Assembly (NCBI GenBank): GCA_031285215.1
Contig: JAITWQ010000020.1
Span: forward strand, 1-5,020
Length of the DNA stretch: 5,020 nt
Direction: 5' to 3'
From: Syntrophobacterales bacterium
GTDB lineage: Bacteria; Desulfobacterota; Syntrophia; Syntrophales; JAAYKM01
The notes under the pieces are model-generated. The model was not told the DNA's origin and made no database searches. It worked only from the letters and a program-made list of their open reading frames with translations. Of this stretch, positions 1 to 5,020 are shown one piece after another (position 1 is the stretch's first letter; the number at the start of each line of letters is the position of its first letter). Made by a program: the position numbers and the translations under genes.

Positions 1-1
1 G

Positions 2-1831
2 GTGGTGGCGAAATGGTTCCACGGTCAAACGGCCTATCTCCATCGCGCCTTCAAAGAGGGAAAGCGCTATATTCTGACGGGAGAAATCAAACTATATGGT
101 TTTCAGCGGAATATGCTTCATCCCGATTTTGAACTTTTGGGCGATGAACAGGAAGATATGGTTCATTTCCGGCGGATTGTTCCTCTCTATTCGGAGATTG
201 AAGGAGTCCCCGCCAAAGTGGTGCGGCGCATTATGCTGCGCGTTGTGGAAGAGTATGCCGATGCCGTCATAAGCCCTATCCCGGAGTCAATTTGCCGGCA
301 AAGGCGCTTGATGAATATCCATCAGGCTCTTCGCCATGTTCATTTTCCTCCGGAAGGCGAAGATATTGCCCTCTTTAATGAAAGGCGCAGTGACGCTTAC
401 CGCCGCTTGATTTACGATGAATTTTTCTTTTTCCAATTAGCCATGGCGATGAAAAAACAGGGAACCGCTCTGCACCCGGGAATTGTCATGCAGCCGGGCG
501 GTGTTTTGGCACAGCGCTTTCAGGAAAATCTTCCCTTTCCCCTGACAAAGGCCCAGGGCCGGGTCATTGGCGAAATAGAGGATGATATGAGGCGAGCCTC
601 TCCCATGACCCGCCTCCTGCAAGGGGATGTGGGATCGGGAAAAACGGTAGTGGCCATGGCAGCCATGGTTGTGGCCTGTGATAACGGTTATCAGGCCGCC
701 ATGATGGTTCCCACGGAACTCCTTGCCGAACAGCATTTCCGCACCCTTTCCTCGTGGGCCGGCAAACTTGGATTAGAAACCGCCCTTCTTTCGGGAAGCC
801 TTGGGGTAGGGGAGAGGAGGGCCATTACGGATGCCATTCGTGAGGGAAAAATCCATCTGGTGGTCGGAACCCACGCCCTGATCTCTGCAGGAACGGAATT
901 TGCCAATCTTGGCCTGGTAGTTATTGACGAGCAGCACCGTTTTGGCGTACTGCAAAAGGCTTCCATCCGTTCCAAGGGCCTTAATCCCCATGTGCTGGTG
1001 ATGACGGCCACTCCCATCCCCCGTACTCTGGCCATGACCGTTTACGGTGATCTTGACGTATCCGTCATTGATGAACTGCCTCCGGGGAAAAAAGCCATTC
1101 AGACAAAGGTCATGTATGAACACCACCGCGAGCGGGTATATGAAATGATTCGCAAGGAACTGCAAAAGAATCATCAGGTCTTTATCGTTTATCCTCTGGT
1201 GGAAGAATCGGAGAATCTTGATTTGAAGGATGCAACGCGCATGGCGGAACATTTGTCCCAAAATGTCTTTCCCGGCGAGATGGTGGGCCTTGTCCACGGT
1301 AAAATGAAAAACAGTGAGCGGGAAGAGGTCATGTCATCTTTTGTGGCCGGTGATATTCGTATTTTAGTTGCGACGACGGTGATTGAAGTTGGCATTGACG
1401 TGCCCCAGGCATCTCTGATGATCATTGAACACGCCGAACGCTTCGGTCTGTCCCAGCTGCATCAACTGCGGGGCCGTGTGGGCAGAAGCGATATTCCGTC
1501 GTTCTGTGTCCTCCTTGCCCAAAAGAACATGTCGCCGGAGGCAAAACGCCGCCTGAAAGTTATGGTGGAATCGCAGGACGGGTTCCGCCTGGCGGAAGAG
1601 GATCTGGCCATTCGCGGGCCAGGGGAATTTATGGGAACGCGCCAGTCGGGCCTTCCTGATTTCCGCATTGCCCATATTGTGCGCGATATGGCCATTTTGG
1701 AAGAGGCGAAGCGTGATGCCTTTCACCTCCTTGAAGATGATCCGGGACTGTGCAAGGGGGAAAATTCTTTACTGCTGGCCGTTATGAAAGAGCGGTGGCA
1801 GGAAAAGCTGGACATTGCCCAGACTGCGTAG
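2..1831 (+). CDS. recG: ATP-dependent DNA helicase RecG, 5'-truncated by the window edge
   Basis: RecG is a superfamily 2 double-stranded DNA translocase that remodels stalled replication forks and Holliday junctions. The frame is open to the left edge, so the GTG at base 2 is not a supported start. By recall of the 693-aa E. coli protein, roughly the first 90 residues or more are missing. Numbering the 609 visible residues: the remainder of the wedge (OB-fold) domain is at about 1-60; a Q-motif-like PFPLTKAQ at 178-185; Walker A GDVGSGKT at 208-215; the DEQH box at 309-312 followed by RFGV; motif III TATPIPRT at 335-342; VHGKM at 431-435; ATTVIEVGIDVP at 457-468; motif VI QLRGRVGRS at 488-496; and the RecG-type C-terminal GTRQSG at 545-550. 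All catalytic motifs are intact and the C-terminus looks complete. It is co-directional with rpsB but 289 bases upstream, so probably a separate transcription unit. Confidence 0.97.
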   Translation: MVAKWFHGQTAYLHRAFKEGKRYILTGEIKLYGFQRNMLHPDFELLGDEQEDMVHFRRIVPLYSEIEGVPAKVVRRIMLRVVEEYADAVISPIPESICRQRRLMNIHQALRHVHFPPEGEDIALFNERRSDAYRRLIYDEFFFFQLAMAMKKQGTALHPGIVMQPGGVLAQRFQENLPFPLTKAQGRVIGEIEDDMRRASPMTRLLQGDVGSGKTVVAMAAMVVACDNGYQAAMMVPTELLAEQHFRTLSSWAGKLGLETALLSGSLGVGERRAITDAIREGKIHLVVGTHALISAGTEFANLGLVVIDEQHRFGVLQKASIRSKGLNPHVLVMTATPIPRTLAMTVYGDLDVSVIDELPPGKKAIQTKVMYEHHRERVYEMIRKELQKNHQVFIVYPLVEESENLDLKDATRMAEHLSQNVFPGEMVGLVHGKMKNSEREEVMSSFVAGDIRILVATTVIEVGIDVPQASLMIIEHAERFGLSQLHQLRGRVGRSDIPSFCVLLAQKNMSPEAKRRLKVMVESQDGFRLAEEDLAIRGPGEFMGTRQSGLPDFRIAHIVRDMAILEEAKRDAFHLLEDDPGLCKGENSLLLAVMKERWQEKLDIAQTA

Positions 1832-1850
1832 CGGCAAAAGTAACTTGCCG
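1832..1850 (+). other. Small hairpin immediately after recG, possible weak terminator
   Basis: CGGCAA (1832-1837) and TTGCCG (1845-1850) form a 6-bp stem with a 7-nt loop, starting on the base after the recG stop codon. The bases that follow (TCCTGCC) are not a U-tract, so this does not meet the usual intrinsic-terminator pattern. It could be a 3'-end stabilising hairpin, a weak or factor-assisted terminator, or chance. Confidence 0.35.
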
Positions 1851-1918
1851 TCCTGCCTGATCCTTAAAGCCACTTAACCCTGCGGGTACTTCAAAGAAGA
1901 GAATAAAAAAATTGCCCC

Positions 1919-1937
1919 CGCCGGTGCGGCGCGCCGC
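1919..1937. repeat. GC-rich nested inverted repeats in the recG-rpsB gap
   Basis: GCGGCGCGCCGC at 1926-1937 is a perfect 12-base palindrome. It overlaps a second possible hairpin, CGCCG (1919-1923) with CGGCG (1927-1931) around a GTG loop, so the two structures are mutually exclusive. It lies about 40-50 bases upstream of the candidate rpsB -35 element, in an otherwise mixed-composition gap. A protein-binding site, part of a recG 3' end, or chance in GC-rich sequence are all possible. No family is recognised. Confidence 0.4.
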
Positions 1938-1975
1938 CCGTGCCATGCTGATTTCTGCCGGTAATACCTTTTTCC

Positions 1976-2004
1976 TTGATCATTGCCGGGGGATGTGCTA
2001 ATAG
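1976..2004 (+). promoter_or_regulatory. Candidate sigma70-type promoter for the rpsB operon
   Basis: TTGATC (1976-1981) resembles a -35 box, and TAATAG (1999-2004) lies 17 bases downstream as a -10-like hexamer. A TGC at 1996-1998 directly before it gives an extended -10 (TGn). The hexamers match consensus only at 4/6 and 3/6, so the spacing and the TGn carry the call. The discriminator at 2005-2010 is six C residues, and transcription would begin at about A2011, giving a leader of about 110 nt. A GC-rich discriminator is known from stringently controlled ribosomal promoters, which would suit an S2/EF-Ts operon. This is read by eye. Confidence 0.5.
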
Positions 2005-2010
2005 CCCCCC

Positions 2011-2120
2011 AACTTCACACATTCTTAGTAAATACGGCGTGTTGTTTTCTTGCTGATGAGAAAATTGGACCGTAGTTGTCTGGAATGGAGGAAAAAACAC
2101 ACAGAAAGAGAGTAACAAGT
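2011..2120 (+). promoter_or_regulatory. rpsB 5' leader with potential RNA structure
   Basis: No gene is seen here. Two nested helices can form: TACGG (2033-2037) with CCGTA (2070-2074), enclosing TTTTCT (2045-2050) with AGAAAA (2059-2064). A strong Shine-Dalgarno-like GGAGG follows at 2087-2091, but it is 29 nt from the rpsB ATG. Closer to the start there is only a modest GAGAG (2108-2112, 8-nt spacing). In E. coli, S2 is known to repress rpsB-tsf through the rpsB 5' leader. Whether this leader does the same is inference, and I do not recognise it as a known RNA family. Confidence 0.4.
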
Positions 2121-2930
2121 ATGGCAAACATTTCCATGAAACTGCTGTTGGAAGCGGGCGTGCATTTCGGGCACCAGACCAACAAGTGGAATCCCAAAAT
2201 GAAGCCCTATATCTTCGGGGCGCGGAACAACATTTACATTATTGATCTTCAACAGACGGTCGGCCTGTTTCAGGCGGCCTACAATTTCATTGTTGAGACC
2301 ACAAGCGAGGGCGGCGACCTCCTTTTTGTCGGCACGAAAAAGCAGGCTCAGGAATCCATCCGCGAAGAGGCGACGAAATGCAATATGCCCTACGTCAGTC
2401 AGCGCTGGCTGGGAGGAATGCTGACAAATTTCGGGACCATCAAAAGAAGCATTGACCGCTTGAATTATCTGGACAAAATATTTTCTGATGATTCGATTAA
2501 GGCCTTTCCCAAGAAAGAAATCCTGCTCCTCCAGAAGGAGAAAGAAAAACTGGAGAAGATTCTGGGCGGTATCCGGAACATGAAAAATCTTCCCGCCGCC
2601 GTTTTTATCGTGGATCCCAAGCGCGAAAGCATTACCGTAAACGAGGCGCGTAAGTTAAAAATTCCCATTGTGGCCATTGTGGATACCAACTGCGATCCCG
2701 ATGAGATTGATTATGTAATTCCGGGAAACGATGACGCCATCCGGGCCATCAAACTCTTTTCCTCCAAATTTGGAGAGGCCGTTACTGAGGGGAAAAAGAA
2801 GTTTGAAGAACGGCTCCAGGCGGAGAGCAATAAGGAAATTACGGCGGAAGAGTTTGATACAGCGGCGGAAAGCGAATTTGCCGCAGGCGATACTGAGGCC
2901 GATGTGCCGGAAAGTGTGGAAACAAAATAG
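2121..2930 (+). CDS. rpsB: 30S ribosomal protein S2
   Basis: S2 is a small-subunit ribosomal protein that binds late in 30S assembly, near the subunit's head-body junction and S1. The 269-residue product begins [20 protein letters not shown], the usual S2 start. Further family blocks are [13 protein letters not shown] (24-36), the FVGTK segment (69-73), RWLGGMLTN (95-103), a charged helical hairpin or coiled-coil region at about 105-150, and DTNCDP (188-193) leading to [11 protein letters not shown] (200-210). Residues from about 224 form a charged tail that becomes acidic and low in complexity. Tails in this region vary widely between species. ATG 2121 is chosen because it matches the family N-terminus. 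In-frame upstream TTG 2076 and ATG 2085 would add 15 or 12 non-conserved basic residues. It is the first gene of the translation operon, 108 bases ahead of tsf. Confidence 0.98.
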   Translation: MANISMKLLLEAGVHFGHQTNKWNPKMKPYIFGARNNIYIIDLQQTVGLFQAAYNFIVETTSEGGDLLFVGTKKQAQESIREEATKCNMPYVSQRWLGGMLTNFGTIKRSIDRLNYLDKIFSDDSIKAFPKKEILLLQKEKEKLEKILGGIRNMKNLPAAVFIVDPKRESITVNEARKLKIPIVAIVDTNCDPDEIDYVIPGNDDAIRAIKLFSSKFGEAVTEGKKKFEERLQAESNKEITAEEFDTAAESEFAAGDTEADVPESVETK

Positions 2931-2994
2931 GGAATCAGTCTTGCCGGGTTCATCTTTTTGCCCGCAGGAACATTTGTGCGAAACTACGGATAAA

Positions 2995-3016
2995 ACAGTC
3001 ATGCAGGGCGGACTGT
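2995..3016 (+). promoter_or_regulatory. Hairpin just upstream of the tsf ribosome binding site
   Basis: ACAGTC (2995-3000) and GACTGT (3011-3016) form a 6-bp stem around a 10-nt loop, ending 6 nt before the tsf Shine-Dalgarno. No U-tract follows, so it is not a terminator. It sits in the 108-base rpsB-tsf spacer, which encodes no gene I can support. It might influence tsf initiation or mRNA processing, or may be incidental. Confidence 0.35.
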
Positions 3017-3022
3017 AACGTG

Positions 3023-3029
3023 AGGAGGT
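3023..3029 (+). promoter_or_regulatory. Strong Shine-Dalgarno deciding the GTG start of tsf
   Basis: AGGAGGT is a full-length match to the anti-Shine-Dalgarno core and lies 9 nt upstream of GTG 3039. It supports the GTG start over internal ATG codons such as the one encoding residue 7. Confidence 0.85.
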
Positions 3030-3038
3030 AAAGTTAAA

Positions 3039-3647
3039 GTGGAAATTACATCAGGAATGGTAAAAGAGTTACGAGATAAAACGGGCGCCGGAATGATGGA
3101 CTGCAAGGCGGCATTGGCGGCATCCGGCGGTGATTTTGATCAGGCTATTGATTTTCTCAGAAAAAAAGGGATGTCTGCGGCAACGAAACGTTCCTCCAAA
3201 GCGGCCAAAGACGGAACCATTGCCACGTATGTACATATGGGCGGGAAAATCGGCGTAATGGTGGAGCTGAATTGCGAAACGGATTTTGTCGCCAAAACGG
3301 AACAGTTTCAAATACTGGCAAAGGATATCGCCATGCAGGTGGCGGCAACGAACCCGACTTTTCTGAACGTTCAGGAAATTTCTGCGGAAACTCTGGAGAG
3401 GGAAAAGGAAATTTACAAAAGCCAGCTTCTGGCGGAAAAGAAGCCGGAAAAGATCTGGGATAAAATTATCGAAGGCAAGCTGGCCAAGTTTTATGAGGAA
3501 GTCTGTCTGGTAAACCAGAAGTTTATCCGCGATGACAGCATTACCGTAGAGACCCTGATCAATAACATGATTGCCAAGACCGGTGAAAATATCATCCTGC
3601 GGCGCTTTGTGCGCTTCCAGCTTGGCGAAGAACTGAAGGAAAAATGA
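3039..3647 (+). CDS. tsf: Translation elongation factor Ts, short form
   Basis: EF-Ts is the guanine-nucleotide exchange factor that releases GDP from EF-Tu in the cytoplasm. The 202-residue product has the N-terminal UBA-like domain (about 1-45) with [16 protein letters not shown] at 11-26. The core follows, with [14 protein letters not shown] at 75-88, which includes the TDFVAK (81-86) loop that contacts the EF-Tu nucleotide site. It ends with [12 protein letters not shown] at 182-193. E. coli EF-Ts is 283 aa. This protein lacks that core expansion and resembles the roughly 196-aa Thermus type, which works as a dimer, so it is a natural short form and not a truncation. Start is GTG with a perfect Shine-Dalgarno 9 nt upstream. 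The stop overlaps the pyrH start in ATGA, indicating coupled translation. Confidence 0.98.
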   Translation: MEITSGMVKELRDKTGAGMMDCKAALAASGGDFDQAIDFLRKKGMSAATKRSSKAAKDGTIATYVHMGGKIGVMVELNCETDFVAKTEQFQILAKDIAMQVAATNPTFLNVQEISAETLEREKEIYKSQLLAEKKPEKIWDKIIEGKLAKFYEEVCLVNQKFIRDDSITVETLINNMIAKTGENIILRRFVRFQLGEELKEK

Positions 3648-4366
3648 ATTCTCTCCCTTACAAGCGCATTCTTCTGAAATTGAGCGGCGAAGCCCTGATG
3701 GGAAAGCGCTTGTTTGGCATTGACCCGGAGGTGATCCGGGAGATTGCCGCTGAAGTCAGGGAGACTTTGGCGCTGGGAGTTCAGATCGGCGTTGTTGTCG
3801 GCGGAGGTAATATCTTTCGCGGCGTAGGTGCTGCCGCAGAAGGCATGGACCGCACGAAGGCCGATCATATGGGCATGTTGGCCACCATGATCAACAGCCT
3901 TGCCTTGGGTGATACGTTAGCGGGCCTTGGTGTTTCTGCCCGCGTTCAGTCAGCGGTGGAAATGAATGGCGTCGCCGAGTCCTATTCCCGGGAAAGTGCC
4001 GTAAATCATTTGGAAAAAGGCCGTGTTGTCATCTTTGGCGGCGGAACTGGCAACCCCTATTTCACGACGGATACGGCGGCGGCGCTGCGGGCTTTGGAAA
4101 TCAACGCCGACGTTATGATGAAGGCGACCAAGGTGGATGGGATCTATGATAAGGATCCCGTTCTTCATCAGGATGCTGTCTTTTTTGACCGTATCAGTTA
4201 TACGGAGGTGCTGACAAAGGGTCTGAAAGTTATGGACGCGACGGCCATCTCCCTTTGCCGTGATAACAATCTCAGGGTATTGGTATTTAATCTGTTAAAA
4301 AAAGGGAATATCAAACGTGTTGTTTCCGGCGAATCCGTCGGAACAATGGTCGGAATCGGAGGTTGA
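3644..4366 (+). CDS. pyrH: UMP kinase (uridylate kinase)
   Basis: PyrH phosphorylates UMP to UDP with ATP, an essential step in pyrimidine nucleotide supply. It is the bacterial amino-acid-kinase-fold enzyme, unrelated to eukaryotic UMP/CMP kinases, and a cytoplasmic hexamer. The 240 residues match the family's usual length (E. coli 241). Visible blocks are [13 protein letters not shown] (6-18), the glycine-rich GGGNIFRG (53-60), [11 protein letters not shown] (74-84), [14 protein letters not shown] (133-146) for UMP/phosphate contacts, [13 protein letters not shown] (160-172) for nucleotide binding, and YTEVL (186-190) followed by LKVMDATA (194-201). No key block is missing. Its ATG lies inside the tsf stop (4-base overlap), with AAGGA (3636-3640) only 3 nt before it, so initiation probably depends on ribosomes finishing tsf. 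frr follows after 3 bases. Confidence 0.98.
   Translation: MNSLPYKRILLKLSGEALMGKRLFGIDPEVIREIAAEVRETLALGVQIGVVVGGGNIFRGVGAAAEGMDRTKADHMGMLATMINSLALGDTLAGLGVSARVQSAVEMNGVAESYSRESAVNHLEKGRVVIFGGGTGNPYFTTDTAAALRALEINADVMMKATKVDGIYDKDPVLHQDAVFFDRISYTEVLTKGLKVMDATAISLCRDNNLRVLVFNLLKKGNIKRVVSGESVGTMVGIGG
4358..4363 (+). promoter_or_regulatory. frr Shine-Dalgarno embedded in the pyrH 3' end
   Basis: GGAGGT lies within the last pyrH codons (glycines 239-240), 6 nt upstream of ATG 4370. It supports that frr start and implies co-translation from one mRNA. Confidence 0.8.
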
Positions 4367-4369
4367 GCG

Positions 4370-4927
4370 ATGACGGAATTGGTTTTTGAAGAAATGAAGG
4401 AAAATATGGATAAGGCTTTGGAGGCCTTGGAAAAATCTTTTGGAAAAGTCCGCACCGGACGTGCGTCCATCTCCCTTCTGGATGGCATAAAAGTAGATTA
4501 TTACGGGGCGGCAACACCCCTTAACCAGGTGGCCACCTTATCGGTGCCCGAAAGCAGACTGATTGCTATTTCCCCCTGGGACAGTTCCGTAATTCCCATG
4601 ATAGAAAAGGCGATCCAGAAATCTGATCTTGGCCTGACGCCCAGCAATGATGGCAAGATGATTCGTTTAGCCATCCCGGCATTGACGGAAGAGCGGCGTA
4701 AGGAACTGGTTAAACAGGTCAAGAAGATGACGGAAGAAAGCAAGGTAAAGATTCGCAACCTTCGCCGCGATGCGAATGAGCAGCTTAAAGAGATGAAGAA
4801 GAGCAGCGCCATTTCCGAAGATGAGCTTTTTACCCATCAGGATGAGGTGCAGAAAGTAACGGATAAATATATCGAACAGGCGGACGCTTTGTTTGAGGCC
4901 AAGGAAAAAGAAATCACCATTATCTGA
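4370..4927 (+). CDS. frr: Ribosome recycling factor
   Basis: RRF, a tRNA-shaped protein, acts with EF-G to split the 70S ribosome after termination. The 185-residue product is the same length as E. coli RRF. Domain I is the long three-helix bundle formed by both ends (about 1-29 and 105-185). Domain II is the beta sandwich between them (about 31-104). Conserved blocks are KVRTGRAS at 26-33, LLDGIKVDYYG (36-46), TPLNQVA (49-55), SDLGL (85-89), LTEERRKEL (105-113) and RNLRRDAN (129-136). The last block includes R132, which corresponds to a functionally important arginine in E. coli RRF. ATG 4370 has a good Shine-Dalgarno and lies 3 bases past the pyrH stop. It is the last gene before a strong terminator. 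Confidence 0.98.
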   Translation: MTELVFEEMKENMDKALEALEKSFGKVRTGRASISLLDGIKVDYYGAATPLNQVATLSVPESRLIAISPWDSSVIPMIEKAIQKSDLGLTPSNDGKMIRLAIPALTEERRKELVKQVKKMTEESKVKIRNLRRDANEQLKEMKKSSAISEDELFTHQDEVQKVTDKYIEQADALFEAKEKEITII

Positions 4928-4952
4928 TTTGTGAGAATCATGGGCGCCGCGA

Positions 4953-4983
4953 ATAGGGGAAGTGTTACTTCCCCTATATTTTT
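4953..4983 (+). terminator. Rho-independent terminator after frr
   Basis: ATAGGGGAAGT (4953-4963) and ACTTCCCCTAT (4967-4977) form a perfect 11-bp stem with a GTT loop, followed by ATTTTT (4978-4983). It starts 26 bases after the frr stop and probably ends the rpsB-tsf-pyrH-frr transcript. The stem has no adjacent A-tract on its left side, so it should work mainly on the + strand. Confidence 0.92.
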
Positions 4984-4985
4984 GC

Positions 4986-5003
4986 CGTTCTTATTAGAGA
5001 ACG
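4986..5003. repeat. Short inverted repeat downstream of the frr terminator
   Basis: CGTTCT (4986-4991) and AGAACG (4998-5003) are perfect 6-base arms around TATTAG. No U-run follows on the + strand, so it is not a second terminator. It may be an operator or part of the control region for a gene beyond the window. The rest of the window to 5020 shows no coding sequence. Confidence 0.35.
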
Positions 5004-5020
5004 TGCTAAAAAACGCCCCA

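Noticed and set aside
773..1297. 174-codon open frame on the minus strand inside recG
   Set aside because: It lies wholly opposite an intact, motif-rich RecG and gives no recognisable protein. The same holds for the other minus-strand frames opposite recG (437-736, 691-1035, 1189-1425, 1364-1726, 1462-1695).
1905..1937. Minus-strand terminator made of the GC-rich hairpin plus the T-run complementary to 1905-1912
   Set aside because: The best stem is only 5 bp and is separated from the T-run by about seven mainly G bases, and there is no minus-strand gene for it to end.
1891..2252. Minus-strand open frames across the recG-rpsB gap
   Set aside because: They are short, low in complexity, overlap the promoter, leader and rpsB start, and resemble no known protein.
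2945..2964. CGGG/CCCG hairpin early in the rpsB-tsf spacer
   Set aside because: It has only 4 bp, a 12-nt loop and no U-tract after it, so it is too weak to call.
2655..3002. Minus-strand frame opposite the rpsB 3' end
   Set aside because: It is a shadow of S2 coding sequence with no recognisable domain.
2731..3018. Plus-strand frame overlapping the rpsB 3' end and spacer
   Set aside because: It is an arginine- and serine-rich out-of-frame reading of the conserved end of rpsB, with no family resemblance.
1..5020. A previously undescribed system, mobile element or CRISPR array
   Set aside because: Every long coding region is an intact, well-known housekeeping gene in conserved order. No repeats of array type, transposase motifs or atypical composition were seen.

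Overview
This window holds a conserved bacterial housekeeping cluster, all on the + strand: the 3' part of recG, followed by rpsB-tsf-pyrH-frr. I see no mobile element, CRISPR array, tRNA or rRNA gene, prophage or defence gene, and no convincing sign of a new system. The organism looks like a Gram-negative-type bacterium of moderate GC content. The short EF-Ts (202 aa, lacking the expansion of the 283-aa E. coli protein) and the general character of the RecG and S2 proteins would fit Desulfobacterota (the former deltaproteobacteria, for example Syntrophales-like). That placement is an inference from memory of family members and is not tested here.

Layout. Bases 1-1831 encode RecG from its wedge (OB-fold) domain to its C-terminus, with the N-terminus lying outside the window. 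Bases 1832-2120 are a 289-base gap with no supported gene. It contains a small hairpin just after recG, a GC-rich palindrome, a candidate extended -10 promoter with an all-C discriminator, and a roughly 110-nt leader that can fold ahead of rpsB. Bases 2121-2930 are rpsB. A 108-base spacer with a hairpin and a strong Shine-Dalgarno leads to tsf (GTG start, 3039-3647). tsf overlaps pyrH by 4 bases (ATGA), and pyrH (3644-4366) is followed after 3 bases by frr (4370-4927). A strong intrinsic terminator at 4953-4983 closes the unit. The last 37 bases hold a second inverted repeat and perhaps the start of the next promoter.

How the genes fit together. S2 is a 30S subunit protein, EF-Ts recycles EF-Tu, and ribosome recycling factor splits post-termination ribosomes. 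Three of the four operon genes therefore serve translation, while PyrH (UMP kinase) feeds UTP/CTP supply for RNA synthesis. This order is widely conserved in bacteria. RecG is functionally separate (replication-fork and recombination repair) and is probably expressed independently from upstream. The points most worth a second look are regulatory: the rpsB promoter and leader, the hairpin upstream of tsf, and the terminator that separates frr from whatever follows.
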